Shown one piece after another: positions 11,170 to 22,902 of a stretch of DNA of 64,000 nt. Within the stretch, counting starts at the first letter, position 1. The number at the start of each line of letters is the position of its first letter. The position numbers and the translations under genes are program-made. Source of the DNA: Xylocopa sonorina (lineage: Eukaryota; Arthropoda; Insecta; Hymenoptera; Apidae); contig NC_135207.1 in the NCBI RefSeq assembly GCF_050948175.1, forward strand, positions 1,488,001 to 1,552,000. The letters are read 5' to 3'. The notes under the pieces were generated by a model that searched no databases, was not told where the DNA came from, and was given only the letters and a program-made list of their open reading frames with translations.

Positions 11170-11367
11170 TCCAGAAGTTTCCTGGGCGAATTAATTCCTC
11201 GCGAAAGAATCGCGGTACGAAACTATCGGTGAAATACCAAAATGTGGCGCGCAGACGGAAGCGGTGAATTTAATGAACAAAACTGGAAGAGTTTGTTCTA
11301 ACAGAAATGGACGCCCTCGAGAGTGATACACCAGAAATTTATCGTTGTACGAAATAATATTATCGTC

Positions 11368-11716
11368 GTGTCTTTGTTTATTTTCATTGTTTTCCTTTTT
11401 TAAAGTTTTACTACTTTATTATTTTTTTTATTGCATTTTCCTTCATTATTTTATATTGCTATTATTTCTAATTTGTGTACTTACACTTTTTTTATTTTCA
11501 TTGCTTTCCGTTTTTAAAGTTTTACTACTTTATTATTTTTTTGATTGCACTTTTCATTATTATTTGTTTTGCTATTATTTCTAATTTGTGTACTTACACT
11601 TTTTTTATTTTTATTGTTTTCCTTTTTTAAAGTTTTACTACTTTGTTTTTTTTTATTGCACTTTACTTTATTATTTGTTTTGCTATTATTTCTAATTTGT
11701 GTACTTACATCTCTTC
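11368..11716 (+). repeat. 113-114-bp tandem repeat, three copies
   Basis: A T-rich unit containing aaagttttactactttatta occurs at offsets 11402, 11516 and 11629. The Phe/Leu-rich frames read through it are translations of the repeat. Confidence 0.85.
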
Positions 11717-12096
11717 ATTACCGAGGAAACAGTTCTCTGTTAATTATGTGTGGGATTGAATTGTGTTTTGTCGGATGAAAATTTGCGTTTCCATTAGAAC
11801 AACGACCAGCGTGAGATCGTTTTTGTAAAAGAGTACAAATTAACAGGGGGCTGTGTTTTTGCTTATCTATTAATTAATTTGGCTGACTCAGCGTTCAAAG
11901 GAAGAACGGGAATCGTAATTGACGGGATCAAAAGGCTGCAAAAAGCTATGAAGCTTCGTTGACGCTTTGATGATGGGTTATTTTCGTCAGATACTGTCGA
12001 AAACACGCTTGCATAAATTGCAATAAATTTAAGCATTATTTGAATATTATAATGCTTGAGAAATGATAATGAAATGTGGCTTTAAACGATAGTATA
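11717..12096. other. Unique DNA, no gene seen
   Basis: Slightly more balanced base composition around 11780-11960; no frame, repeat or motif worth calling. Confidence 0.4.
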
Positions 12097-12424
12097 AGTA
12101 ATAAGTCATCCTCCATTTTATTAGAAACCATTTCGTGTAAGCATATAATCTTTTGCTTTTTATTTATTCCATTGGTTTACATACTTGGTTATCAATTAAT
12201 ATAATTTTACATTTTATACGTATCTGTTTTGTCCTTAAATAAATTTTTTCGAAGATGCGATTTGTCACGCAATTTAAACATAATTTCCATACACATTACG
12301 ATGTAAAATTAATATATGCTCTTTGTATATATATATTTATTTATTGTGCCATTTAAAAGGATAAGTGAATAAAAAAAATTGTACAATTTTAATCGTCGAT
12401 TTATAATTGAAATTAATTTAATGA
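12097..12424 (+). repeat. Dispersed repeat family R3, copy 1
   Basis: About 330 bp, from agtaataagtcatcctcc to attaatttaatga, recur at 18547-18885 in the same orientation with few indels. It is AT-rich and noncoding. Outer boundaries show no TIR or target duplication. Confidence 0.85.
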
Positions 12425-12539
12425 CGGCTTAATAATCGTTAATTTAAATGATCAGTAAATCGAATAATGTCAATAATACTTAGTTTACTGTTTAAATTAA
12501 TTACAGACTATACGAATTTAATAAGAATGTACTGCACAC

Positions 12540-12640
12540 TTGTCATCAATTCCCTACATTTTTTTTTTAATGTATTAAACGTATTGAATTTAATAAGAAT
12601 TTATTGCACACTTGTCATCAATTTTCTATATTTTTTTATT
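12540..12640 (+). repeat. Short direct repeat, ~75-bp offset
   Basis: gaatttaataagaatgtactgcacacttgtcatcaatt-type sequence near 12514 recurs at about 12588 with the same downstream poly-T run; a local duplication. Confidence 0.6.
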
Positions 12641-12779
12641 TAAATGTATCAAAGAAGACAAGGAATACAAAAATTACTCAGCCTCAATTTTTATCGAAGC
12701 AACTTAAACAAATGCAACATTTCGAATAAATTTAAAGGACTTCGTTGATCGTATTAAATTACATCACAATCTCCAGCAT

Positions 12780-13270
12780 TAAATTTATAATATAGAAAGA
12801 AATTTCTCCATATTCAATATATTGTACATGCGCCATCATAATTAGTTTGATAGGATCGCGGGTTCAAAAAAAAGCCTCCAGATAATTTTAAGGATCGCAG
12901 CTGGAAAAGAGTAAGAGGAAAAACGAGAAACGAAAAACGCAAGGGTCGACGGAAATGAAGCCTGCCCGGAAATCCCTTAATAACGCGCGGGCCAAATCGA
13001 CGGTTTTTACCACACTTGAGCACGTTGGAAGGAAACTTTGCAAAGCGTACGTGCACGGCAGGAGGGAAAGGGATGGTAAAGCGTCTAACTAGAGGTGAAG
13101 GCAGCCAGCGTTTAGCTTTTAATTTAATCTTCGGTTCAAGTCTTGAGTTTTCAGTTCTCTCGTTCCCTTCTATCGTTAGAGAAGTGTTTTTAGTCGAAAG
13201 GTTTGAGTCTGAATATTTCTCAACATTTCTGTAAAACAACATGTCGAGTCATATAAGATCAAGAGAAAAG
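12780..13270. other. GC-richer patch, no gene assigned
   Basis: A 142-codon minus frame (12814-13242) and a 72-codon plus frame overlap in opposite directions. The minus product is rich in Arg/Phe/Pro/Leu without a motif, so it is treated as a composition artefact. Confidence 0.35.
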
Positions 13271-14769
13271 TCTATTGGTGCTTGCTGATGTCATAGCGAG
13301 TAGACATCGATCGAGACACTTCCTTTGCGTATCATTTTCGTGTAGATTCATACAGTCGTACTCAACAATATTAGTTTAAATGTTCTTAGTGTCATTATCA
13401 CTCATTGGTTATCATACTTCTGTACAGTTATAGATCAAAGTTCAGTTCATCTAAACCTTTAAATAACTCTACTTTTCCATTTTTCTTCAGTTTTTATCTT
13501 ATCGATTTTTAATTACTTTGTTTTACTTGTTACCTCAAAACCCGCTTCAATTGTTGAGAATCACTGAAGCAGAACCAGGCATCACAATATGCATCTGACA
13601 ACTAACTGTCCATAGCAGCGATAACATCCAAGAAACCATCACTTCAAGTCAAGGTTTAGTTTATTCTTTATAACATGTGCCTGCCAGAGGGTTTATATAT
13701 TAAACACTTCCGTTTCTTTTCTTTCAAGACACTACGTAGCTCTAATTCAGAGCTTTCAGTCTAAAATAAAACGTTTATTTTGTTATCTTTTGTTTGTTAT
13801 GTTTATTGTAGCTCTTTATACATATTGTTTTATTTTTGGTTCAATAAACGTTCGTTAAAAAAATAGTTTGATAAGAGCTTAGATATATACACATGGTGAC
13901 AGAACACAATATGATTGATAATATATTCGATTTCAAGTTGACTTTCAATTGTGTCTAATGAAAAGACAGCTTATTATTTTTGCAGTTAATATTTTTATCA
14001 TTGTTAATCAGAGAATCAAAACTGAGAAGAACGTGGACAATAATATTGACAATGAGTGAAGTTAATTTTTATATTGTAATAATAATAAATATTGATCGTC
14101 TGAACGCGCCATTAGAAATGGATTATCTGTCCAAAGTTATTATTTCACTGCAATAATAATCCATTTGATTACAAATATTACAATAATAAACAACTTACGT
14201 ACAATTAATTTGCAAATATATAATATAGAAACAATGAAGTTGTGATAACTAAAGATGTAGCAGCATAATTTTGCATATATGCTACATTAAATGCCCACTC
14301 GAGTGTAAAATACACATAGCTAACGTTATTCAAAACAATGAGTAAAGAACAACGCGTGCAGAATTTTAAGCTATTTTCAAAGAATTATCAATCGAAAAAT
14401 ATCAATAAAAATGAAAACTGGATTACTTTATTTATTTGATGCTTTCATACTCGCAACATTTGCAGGAGATTCGAGTTGGCAGAAAACGAAGATAAATACA
14501 GAATATTGTTATAACGCAGTGCATTGTTTAATCAGTAACAACTCCCTGTGTACTTTAAAGTAACTAAATAATAAAAGAATAGCATTTATCGCTGTTTACC
14601 ATTTTATTTCCTGCAAATTCTCATTCGACATTAAAACCTGATAATTTAACATGTACAATTAAAAAATACATTTTCTGAACTCTGCATTAACATAATATTA
14701 TAACCATTATTTATACAGTTAATTAAATGATGTTTTTTTATTTCTTAAATATCAACTCTAGAACTCATT
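13271..14769. other. Unique DNA with an LTR-end-like patch
   Basis: At 13760-13910 two close AATAAA-type signals (aataaaacg, ttcaataaacg) are followed by acacatggtgacagaacaca, which resembles a 3' LTR end next to a primer-binding region. No second LTR or coding region is seen. A ~45-bp block near 13611 (gcagcgataacatccaaga) is loosely similar to 46449-46490. The rest is AT-rich. Confidence 0.2.
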
Positions 14770-14773
14770 TTAA

Positions 14774-15074
14774 CCCCTTAGCCTACACAATATCTGCTAA
14801 TTGCGCGAGTCATAGTAAACAAGAAGCTCAGTTGCGCGCTGTGCCATTTAGCTGTTCAGCTTCCTACTCGAATTAGCGCAAAAATGTACATCCCTTATAA
14901 CGTGTATATTTCGAGGCTAAAAAAGGAATTGTAAAGTAATAAATAACGTCGCTGATTCGACAATGATACGCTGAATTTTATGCATAAATTCCTGACCACG
15001 AATCTGACTGGTAGTTTTCGCTTATGGCACAAATTGTTTACCACGAGTCAGACTTGTAGTTATATGCTAAGGGG
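14774..15074. mobile_element. piggyBac-type TTAA MITE, 301 bp
   Basis: TTAA at 14770-14773 and again at 15075-15078 flank an element starting CCCCTTAGCCTA and ending TATGCTAAGGGG, i.e. 12-bp terminal inverted repeats with one mismatch. Precise TTAA duplication and C-rich ends are the hallmark of the piggyBac superfamily. No transposase is encoded, so it is non-autonomous. Confidence 0.8.
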
Positions 15075-15078
15075 TTAA

Positions 15079-16095
15079 GTAATGCAATTCTCCTATCACA
15101 TTTTATGGTGAATGCCAATAACATCAAAGTCTTCACCCTTCCAGAGCTTCCATTAATTCTCGAACAAAAAAAGGAAGAAATCACACAAATTACATTGAAA
15201 TAAGTAAACAGGATGATCCAGTTGGATAATAAATTTTATTTACAACAGTTCATTGTTATCTTCGCAATAGTTATGTAATATATATATATATATATATATA
15301 TAATACCACAAACGGTGCTCATATTAGTCAAAACACACGCACCCATAATTACAGACATTATCGCAATCAAATTATTAAACAAACAACATTATACAATACC
15401 TATATCACAAAAAAAAGATATTAAGGCTCACCAGGGATAATAATCCGTTACGTACCTCTGACATCCGAAGCAAAGGCCCAAAATTCAAACGAATATCTTC
15501 GATCGTCCCCTGTGCCATTGTATTTACCAGCAACCCATCCAAGCTACGGTTAACAGGTCCACTCCTCGTGCCAAATACTCATGAGACTCGCTTTGCTTAC
15601 AACTCCAGCGACATCTTGCTGTGACGAGGGAGAAGATCCAATGAAAAGGACCTCAGTCTGTGGAAATCGCCACCTTTCAGTTAGAGAAGGAGATAGTCTT
15701 GTACGTAGCTGACGGATCTCTGCGTGGACCGCGTCCCCTGAGGAAAATCGGTCGTGGCAATCGCCCCTAGCCGTTTAAGTAGAACACGAGGTTGCGTACC
15801 GTGGGTTACGATGGTTGCAGTCCCTTAGACAAGTTCATTATTACACGAGGAAATTGGTGAAAGGGTGCTTCACAAGTGCAACGTATTCGTTACAGCAGCC
15901 ATTGGCGATCGCTTTCTTCTGCTCTATCATCGTATGTCACTTAACCAGTGGATTGATAGAATTTCACCTGCAAACAATATCAGAAACTATTGCTTTTTTA
16001 TATTTTATTTTCTAATACTTCGATGCGTTCTGATATTATAATTGGTATTAAACATAGCATTAAGCAGTTTCTCATTTTACTGCAAACGATTCTGT
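15079..16095. other. Unique DNA with (TA)n tract and a GC-richer block
   Basis: A run of about 12 TA units lies at 15277-15302. From about 15430 to 15960 base composition is more balanced, as in an old retrotransposon or exon remnant, but all frames are interrupted and no family is recognised. Confidence 0.3.
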
Positions 16096-16233
16096 GGTGA
16101 CGACCGTAGTCGCCTTTGCATCTCGTGACGTAGGGTGAAAGAGAATGCTTGACCCTCGAAGTGAAGACACTGAAGACATTAAATATATGTTTGACTCTAA
16201 ACTTTCTCTTCGTCTTCAAGGGTTAATGACGTT
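16096..16233 (+). repeat. ~135-bp repeat R4, copy 1
   Basis: Begins gacgaccgtagtcgcctttg and ends cttcaagggttaatgacgtt. A second copy lies at 16805-16942. Both start with a short interrupted palindrome (GCGAC...GTCGCC type) followed by tttgca. Confidence 0.8.
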
Positions 16234-16242
16234 GCAAGTAAT

Positions 16243-16815
16243 AAACAATTGTAAGTAAAGAAAGAGAGATAAAGTTAGGTTAGGTTAGGTTAGGTGAACA
16301 ACCAGGAATAGAGTTAATCGTATAGCGAGACGAACGAGCGAGAGTTAGAGAACGAAGAAAGTGTCTTTAGTCAAATTTGTTACATATATACTTTTTTAAA
16401 TAATATATTCTTCCAATATCTTTGAAATTTAGCGAATGCCATGCCGTCATAGCGTTTAGTCACCCTGTTTACGACTCAATCAATCTCTCCTGAGTGACAT
16501 CGATGAAACCACCACTGATAGTGTCAATTCTTTTGCAAACATGACTCTGGTTACACGTGTAAGTGCGTCTTGGATAACGAGAAGCGATTGCTTTTTGAAA
16601 GTGCAACAATTTCTGATGAAAGCAGCTACTTTAATCAACGTTCTTAAATACGGTTCTTAAATATGCCGGTAATACTTGCTAAGAGTATGTATTTTTGTAT
16701 CGTTTTTTATTATCACTGTTCCTATAAATTCGAAAAGTAATTTAATCAAAATTATTTACGTTTGTACGTAGACAATGATCGAGTTTTGAGGTTTTTCATT
16801 GAATGGCGACCACTG
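16243..16815 (+). repeat. Dispersed repeat family R5, copy 1, with TTAGG run
   Basis: From attgtaagtaaagaaagag through gcgaatgccatgc, gacatcgatgaaaccacc and gatcgagttttgaggttttt, this ~570-bp block recurs at 26216-26695. It includes GTTAGG repeated four times at 16274-16294 (arthropod telomeric unit). The second copy has a mutated GTTAAG in that run. No open frame, TIR or LTR is visible; retroelement 3' or 5' noncoding sequence is one possibility. Confidence 0.8.
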
Positions 16816-16942
16816 TAGTCGCCTTTGCAACCCGTGACACATGGTGGAGGGGAATACTTGACCCTCGAAGCAAAAAGACTAGAGATAGTAAACATATGTT
16901 TGACTCCAAACTTTCTCTTCGTCTTCGAGGGTTAAGGACGTT
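16805..16942 (+). repeat. ~135-bp repeat R4, copy 2
   Basis: Second copy of the 16096-16233 block; begins ggcgaccactgtagtcgcc, a near-perfect interrupted palindrome with 6-bp arms GGCGAC/GTCGCC. Confidence 0.8.
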
Positions 16943-16972
16943 TTCTGCGAACTTGTCATCTCCTCGACACCA

Positions 16973-17223
16973 AAATGAGAGGGCGAGAATAGATATAATG
17001 CGAGGAAAAGAAGCCCTCAAAAAGTTAGCTAAGGTTTTATCAGTATAGCGTCCAATCCCAGAGCGAGCGTAGAATTTAGGTTTGTTGTCGCTGCTACTGA
17101 AATGAGAGGGCGAGAATAGACGTAATGCGAAGGAAAGGAGCCCTCAAAAAGTTAGCTAAGATTTGATCGATATAGCGTCCAAACCCAGAGCGAGCGTAGA
17201 ATTTAAGTTTGTTGTCGCTGCTA
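16973..17223 (+). repeat. Tandem duplication, 127-bp period
   Basis: The unit aaatgagagggcgagaatag ... tttgttgtcgctgctac occurs at 16973-17097 and again at 17100-17223 with about a dozen differences. Confidence 0.9.
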
Positions 17224-18060
17224 CCACGCGAAATTTTCGCATCGTTGATTCCTCTCTGAGGTTGCAAGGCTCAGATCGAACGTGGTTGCTCGCGACACTG
17301 TCTGCTAACTTAATATTACACAGCTTGTTGTAACTAAATATTCTTTCGTTTACGTTTTTCTCACAATTCGACCGTTTTTGGGCTAGCTTTTTGGGAGTTT
17401 GTCAGCTTCCTCCACCGTGCAGGAGGTGGACACTGTTGGTATTTGTCGAAACGATGCAATTCGTCTGAAAAGGGTGGGAAGACACCTGCACGGACGTGGA
17501 ACCTTCGAAGTCCCTTGGCGACGTTTTGGGAATTTTCCAAGATTTCGATGAGGTCCCATTAAGTGCACGACTGACCCTTAAGAAATATCTCGTTTACAAC
17601 ACGCGATAGCTATTAAGAATATCGAAATTAAATATTCTAGAGATCGAAATTAAAAGATTAAGAAATTAAAAAGTAGGAAACTAAAAAAATTTACGAAATT
17701 ACTTAAAACGTCTTAATCTGAAAAATAGCCTTTTCGTCACGAACGTGTAATAAACGAAGTCTTCGAAGACCCCACGTTTTAATTATTGCGCCAGTTGGAA
17801 CATTTGTTATCTGTTAAAATAAATTATTTATCTCGTTATTCCGATCAATCATTCTTCAACTTCAACCACGTAGATTTCCCAAAATTCCATTACGGAACCC
17901 ATCACATCCATTAAGTCACTCTACATTCCTCTCCAGCTTGGTTTGTTCTCTCTTCAAGTACGAAACTTTCATATTGTTCCCACGAATGGGGTCAGAAAAT
18001 ACGACTATCCAAGCAGACTAGATTTGAGTGATTTAGTTCGGGTCTAAGAATTTTTTTATA
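17224..18060. other. Unique DNA, no gene assigned
   Basis: A balanced patch at 17380-17580 has a 61-codon minus frame without motifs; the rest is AT-rich with an A-rich run at 17640-17700. Confidence 0.35.
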
Positions 18061-18109
18061 AGGTTTGATACCTTCCGTCCGGTCAGTTAAGATAAACCGT
18101 CCTGTTTCA

Positions 18110-18449
18110 ATGAGGGACGACCGCCAACCTGCGGTATTTTCTACGAGCTCGGATATTTGGAACGCGTGGGAGGTGCACCACAACCGATACAGGTCGATTG
18201 TCGCCCCAGAGGGATTGCCGCTCACCCCTTCGTCCTCAGTTTCAGCCAGCCCATTCAGAGAGATCCAAGAGCACTACGTGAGTGGACTTCGACGATGAAG
18301 ACCTCGAGATCAACGAAGACCTCCCTCCACTGGATAAGTACCCAGATACAATGGAATATCAGTTCCGTTGGAGTTTTAGACCGGCTAAGGTACTGAATTC
18401 TCTATCGTTGATCTACATATGTAACTTACTGAAATTGATGCGATTATAA
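18110..18449 (+). pseudogene. Broken coding-like stretch, unknown protein
   Basis: Two adjoining frames have protein-like composition in an otherwise AT-rich setting. Frame one runs from ATG at 18110 (MRDDRQPAVFSTSSDIWNAW...) to TGA at 18296-18298. A frame shifted by one base is open from 18282 to TAA at 18447-18449 and reads VDFDDEDLEINEDLPPLDKY..., acidic and well balanced to about 18390. The switch near 18280 looks like a single-base indel in an old coding sequence. GTGAGT at that point could instead be a 5' splice site. No domain is recognised. A retroelement gag-like fragment or a degenerate host exon are both possible. Confidence 0.35.
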
Positions 18450-19040
18450 ATAACAGAGAAAGAATACTTAGGAGGGGATAATAATAATGTTGATTTTATG
18501 TACATTATAAAGTAAAATAAGTATACATAATATTATTAAAAAAAAAGTAGTAAGTCATCCTCCATTTTATTAGAAACCATTTTGTAAATATTCTACGTAT
18601 AAGCATATAATCTTTTGTTTTTTATTTATTCCATTGGTTCATATATTTGGTTATCAATTAATATAATTTTATATTTCATACCTATCTGTTTCGTGATTTA
18701 ATAAATTTTTTCGTAGACACGATTCGTCACGCAATTTAAACATAATTTCCATGCACATTACGATGTAAAATTGATATATGCTATTTGTATATGATATTTA
18801 TTTATTGTTCCACTTAAAAGGACAAGTTAATAAAAAAAATTGTACAATTTTAATCGTCGATTTATTATTGAGATTAATTTAATGAATAATTAATTGAATT
18901 CCCTATCGCTGATTTACATATGTAACCCACTGAAGTCGATGTGATTACAAATACCAGATAAAGAATACGTAGGAAGGGATAATGATAAAGTTGAGTCTAT
19001 GTATCTTATAAAGCAAGATAAGTGTATATTATTAAAAAAA
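18395..19040 (+). repeat. Direct repeat pair flanking R3 copy 2
   Basis: gaattctctatcgttgatct and about 130 following bases (18395-18530) recur as gaattccctatcgctgattt at 18896-19035. The pair brackets the R3 copy at 18547-18885, so R3 either inserted into a duplicated locus or is part of a larger composite repeat. Confidence 0.75.
18547..18885 (+). repeat. Dispersed repeat family R3, copy 2
   Basis: Second copy of 12097-12424, same orientation. Confidence 0.85.
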
Positions 19041-19092
19041 AAAAGATGAATTTTGTACAGGGATTAATGCCTTGGACCATCCGCGATCTTAA

Positions 19093-19318
19093 CCCTTTGC
19101 ACTAGGATGTCCCCTCTGAGAGGACATCAGCATTGATTAGTAATTACAGAAATTAAACTTGGTCATTTTTTTGAGAAATGCATATTTGCCTGAAATTTTC
19201 TATTGAAATGGAAATTTTCTATCGCTGGAAAACGTTAGCAATAGAAACTTTTGCTATTGTAGCTATTTTAGTAATAGTTTTTATTGTTAATGTGCGGGAA
19301 GGAGCTGAGTGCAAAGGA
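19093..19318. mobile_element. piggyBac-type TTAA MITE, 226 bp
   Basis: TTAA at 19089-19092 and 19319-19322 flank ends CCCTTTGCACT and AGTGCAAAGGA, 11-bp inverted repeats with one mismatch. Three bases inside the left end lies a near-perfect palindrome at 19106-19128 with arms GATGTCC/GGACATC. No transposase. The 101-codon frame starting inside it runs out of the element and is not a gene. Confidence 0.8.
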
Positions 19319-19322
19319 TTAA

Positions 19323-20246
19323 TACTGTCAATTCCATACATTAGGTCACCCTTTGTAGCCAATTTCTTTTATTTGGCCGTTGCTTCACGTTGTCCCTTCG
19401 CAGGCTGCAAAAATTGGATTATCTTAACTTTAATGCGAACACCACAAATATATATACAATTATTTGAATTTATTTCAATTTAACCATGCTATCAGCAAAA
19501 AAGAGTTAACAAATTAACAAAACACAACTCTTTCGATTATTCCACAATTTTTTTGCTTAGAATCACTAAGCAGCTCGATATGCACAATTCAACGTGATGC
19601 ACATATGACGTCACAGTGGTTGAAACTACTTTCCTGCGCGTAATAAATATAAAATACATTCGAGTGCGTTATCCTCCGTTAAAACTTAACACGAAGTACA
19701 TTTAATATTTCACGATCAGACTGAAAGTGGAAATTAGATGTGAAAAAGTGCTCTCCCATTCTGCCAGCATTTTCAACCACTTTTTTCCATTCTTTTCCCC
19801 AGGCTATTCTATTAGACCGCACGCAGGTCTGTTCGTCGCATTCGCTTTGGTAAATCTTCGCGAACACCGCTAGATGGACTTTATTGCGCCAACTCCTCGA
19901 AGCGGTTTAATAATCTCGCTAATAGCCACGAGATAATAACCATTTCTTCGCCGCCAACTTATTCCAACGGACTCGAAGTTCCTCTTTTAACCGCGTGTAT
20001 CGACGGTGTCGTGACTAACGCCATCTGAACGAAACGATCTCGCATAATGCCACGGAAATTAACGAGGAAAATGTCTCGCGGCATTTATTTCGTGAGAATT
20101 TACTAAGAACCACGTTTTGCAATGGCTACTTTGTTTGCGCGTAATAATCAGGCGATCACAGTGAAATCCCTCGCGCATTTCGCTTTTAATTGGAAGCCTC
20201 GTTCTTCTGTTGGAAGCAATTCGTCTGCCCTCGAAGAATTTGTCAA
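19323..20246. other. Unique DNA with a CpG-richer block at 19860-20240
   Basis: The CpG-richer part has opposed overlapping frames on both strands without motifs. The left half is AT-rich. Confidence 0.35.
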
Positions 20247-20792
20247 CACTTTGACGCACATTTCTGGCCATGCGATCGCTCTCAGAAACACATTTCTTTT
20301 TTTCAAAGTGAGTTTGGAAGTGAAAATTATCACATTTTACCACAGTTTTTCCCAAAAAACTAACGATGGCTATAATCGTCATTTGCTCAGCATGCCATTT
20401 TTCTATTCCCAAAGCAAATGACGGCTATAACCGTCGTGGTGACTATATTGCATTTGCTTTACTAATTCATTATATTTACTTACTTAATTCATGAAAAAAT
20501 ACAGAATAAATGGTTTATCTTCACAGAATCATCTTTCGACTGTTATAGCAGTCATTTGTCTCTAGATACTCAAATGTTCTAAAACGAAAAAAAATAACTA
20601 ATATGCCGTTTGGCATGCTATCACTTTTTTTCTAGATGTATTACTCAATAATTTAACAAGTGTATATGTTAGTACACTTCGTACTAACGCTGTTTTTTTT
20701 TATTGATTAAAATATGCACGACGGCTATAACCGTCATTTGCGTGCATATCGTCAAGGATCTGACGGCTATAGACGTCATTTACGTCAAAATG
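20247..20792. mobile_element. TTAA-type element with five TATA-core palindromes
   Basis: The left end CACTTTGACGCACAT and the reverse complement of the right end, CATTTTGACGTAAAT, are inverted repeats. TCAA precedes and TTGA follows, consistent with decayed TTAA. The ends match the element at 46136-46413. Inside are GATGGCTATAATCGTC (20365), GACGGCTATAACCGTC (20420 and 20720), GACTGTTATAGCAGTC (20538) and GACGGCTATAGACGTC (20762); most are followed by ATTTGC or ATTTAC. No transposase; the 99- and 117-codon frames over its left border are not conserved in the second copy. Confidence 0.7.
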
Positions 20793-20796
20793 TTGA

Positions 20797-22902
20797 ACAA
20801 CGATCTTCGTGGATAATTTAATCACGCGTAACGAATCGCTAAATTACAATATGGAGTTATTTATATGGCTTGTATTATTTTATTTCTACTATCATTCTGT
20901 TGTATTTATTTATTTTAGTTTTGTTAATTAGGTTGAATGATTAAACAGCACACGCAAAATGTGTTAATGTTCCATTATATTTAAATTAAATAATTTGTGT
21001 TTTATTACAAGCTTACATGCAGATCTGTTTTAAAATGAACTACAGTGACATAAATTGTCACTTTCGAAGAGAGTCTCGTTCTCTACGGAATACCACGGTC
21101 TTGATATATCGATTTTGTGAACAATTAATCTTATTGAGTATTCAAACGGAAGTTCTACTTGTGACAGTTATCTGAAGGACATAAAGTTCTCTAAGTACCA
21201 ACTGCACTGTAGGTTCGTATTATACGATAATCCAATCCTCCTTAATGATCATATTATTTTACTTTTTTGTGCTTATACTTATTTAACTTTATTTTGTTAT
21301 TAATTAAAAAGTCTTCTCTCGATCTTAATCTAAAGGAAATATTTAATTTCTTGCATTACTTGAACTATGCTTTACATTAATTAGAAGAATCTTCTGTTAA
21401 TCTTTACATAAAATAAGAATATTTAATTTTTTATAGCACAACAAAGTTCTAAATTTGTTCATAAGTTGCAATTAAATCCATACGGATTTTGTCGTTAAAT
21501 CTTGGAAAAGATGAAAGGATGGTGCGAGTGGAATTAAAAATAAAAGGAGAGAGGTTAAGCGGACAGAGACGATTCGCCGTAGAAGAAGGGAAAATTGAAG
21601 GCGAGGAGCATGGATACAGGTGGATAAATAAATGTCTTCATTGGACATAGATGAGATAGTAATGCGTTTCACTCCGTACGTCTTCGAGGTGAGAAAAATA
21701 TTTCTCAAGGTATCGTCTAGAGAGCTTCTTGCTTGTGAGTGTAACCTCAAATATGATACAGTTTATTTTGAGAATAGTTTAGATAGTTATACAGACATTT
21801 TTCTATTGATCTTGTTCCATTCTGTCTAATTTTACTTCAGTAAAGATCAATAATGGTCACAAAACTCTAAACCTCATAAAAAAGATCAATCTGAATGCTC
21901 ACTTTTGTTACTAAAAAATTCTTTCTGCTTAAAAATTTAACCAATATAATTACTAATTGCAATTTAGTTCTCTGATAATAACAAAATAATTTATCTAGTA
22001 ATTGCATGCGTTTATACAAATCGTAATGCTAAATAAAACAAGTTTATAATATAACAATGGTATCAAACATTTTCGTCACTCGACACGCAAAATTTGGATA
22101 CCTTATAAATAAATAAAATTCTACAGTAATAATTTTTTATCAAATGTTGTACCACGACACGCTCACTCGTAACGAAAGTAAAAAAGATACTTTTTTACGT
22201 AACTCACAAACAATAACCAACTCGAAAATTCACGAACATGTAACTGAACCAGAAAATGCATGGATCTATACCAACATTTTTTGCAAGCTTTTTTTGAAAA
22301 AAACATTGTAACGTTGCGCAACGTTGATCATTTCAATAAATCAGATCCACGAGACTCGCCAATGGTTTTGTCAGAAATTGCTTTTGTCTTTCATTTCGAT
22401 CGAGGTGAATCGGGAATTTTCACGAACGAATCGCACACATACGCACATACAGAAGAAAATAGAGAAAGGGAAGTGTCATCAGTGGCTGTCGCGAAGAAAA
22501 CTGTCTGGAAAGTAATTTCCGCGGCGGACGCGTCGTAATGTAATCCCGAAGTTCCATCGCCTCTTTTATCGCTGTTCCCACAGCGCTGTCATAAATAATG
22601 CCGGGGACGGACATTTTAAAACGGGAACTAGCTTGTCCAGAACTGTCGCGGGGAAAATTGAAACGAGACCAGGCGGGCAGCATGTTTTATTATTATAATA
22701 AATCGCTCGAGCGAGACTTGGATCGCGCAATTAATCATCGGAAGCTTCTTCGATTTCGAATCTTTATCTTCGTTACGTATAATTGATATCATCTATTGTT
22801 AGCAACCATACAAATTTAGTTCGCTACTAACAAATAAAATTTGTAAGACCAATCTTAATTATCGTAGAACGCATCATTTCTTGTATGATGTAAGGCTGAG
22901 TT
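20797..22902. other. Mostly unique AT-rich DNA, CpG patch at 22330-22760
   Basis: The CpG patch (for example tccgcggcggacgcgtcg near 22519) has opposed 60-90-codon frames but no splice-flanked exon or protein motif; conserved regulatory DNA is the best guess. The rest shows nothing notable. Confidence 0.35.

Noticed and set aside
12814..13242. 142-codon minus frame
   Set aside because: Arg/Phe/Pro/Leu-rich with no motif and an opposing plus frame in the same DNA; expected from local composition.
13760..13910. LTR retrotransposon end
   Set aside because: AATAAA-type signals and a tggtgacag string resemble an LTR border, but there is no second LTR, target duplication or pol-like coding region.
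16274..16294. Telomere or chromosome end
   Set aside because: Only four TTAGG units, embedded in a dispersed repeat with unique sequence on both sides.
19178..19483. 101-codon plus frame
   Set aside because: Starts inside the 226-bp TTAA MITE and runs out through its right end, so it cannot be a conserved gene.
20122..20421. 99-codon plus and 117-codon minus frames
   Set aside because: They straddle the left end of the TTAA-type element; half their length is transposon sequence and is not preserved in the sister copy at 46.1 kb.
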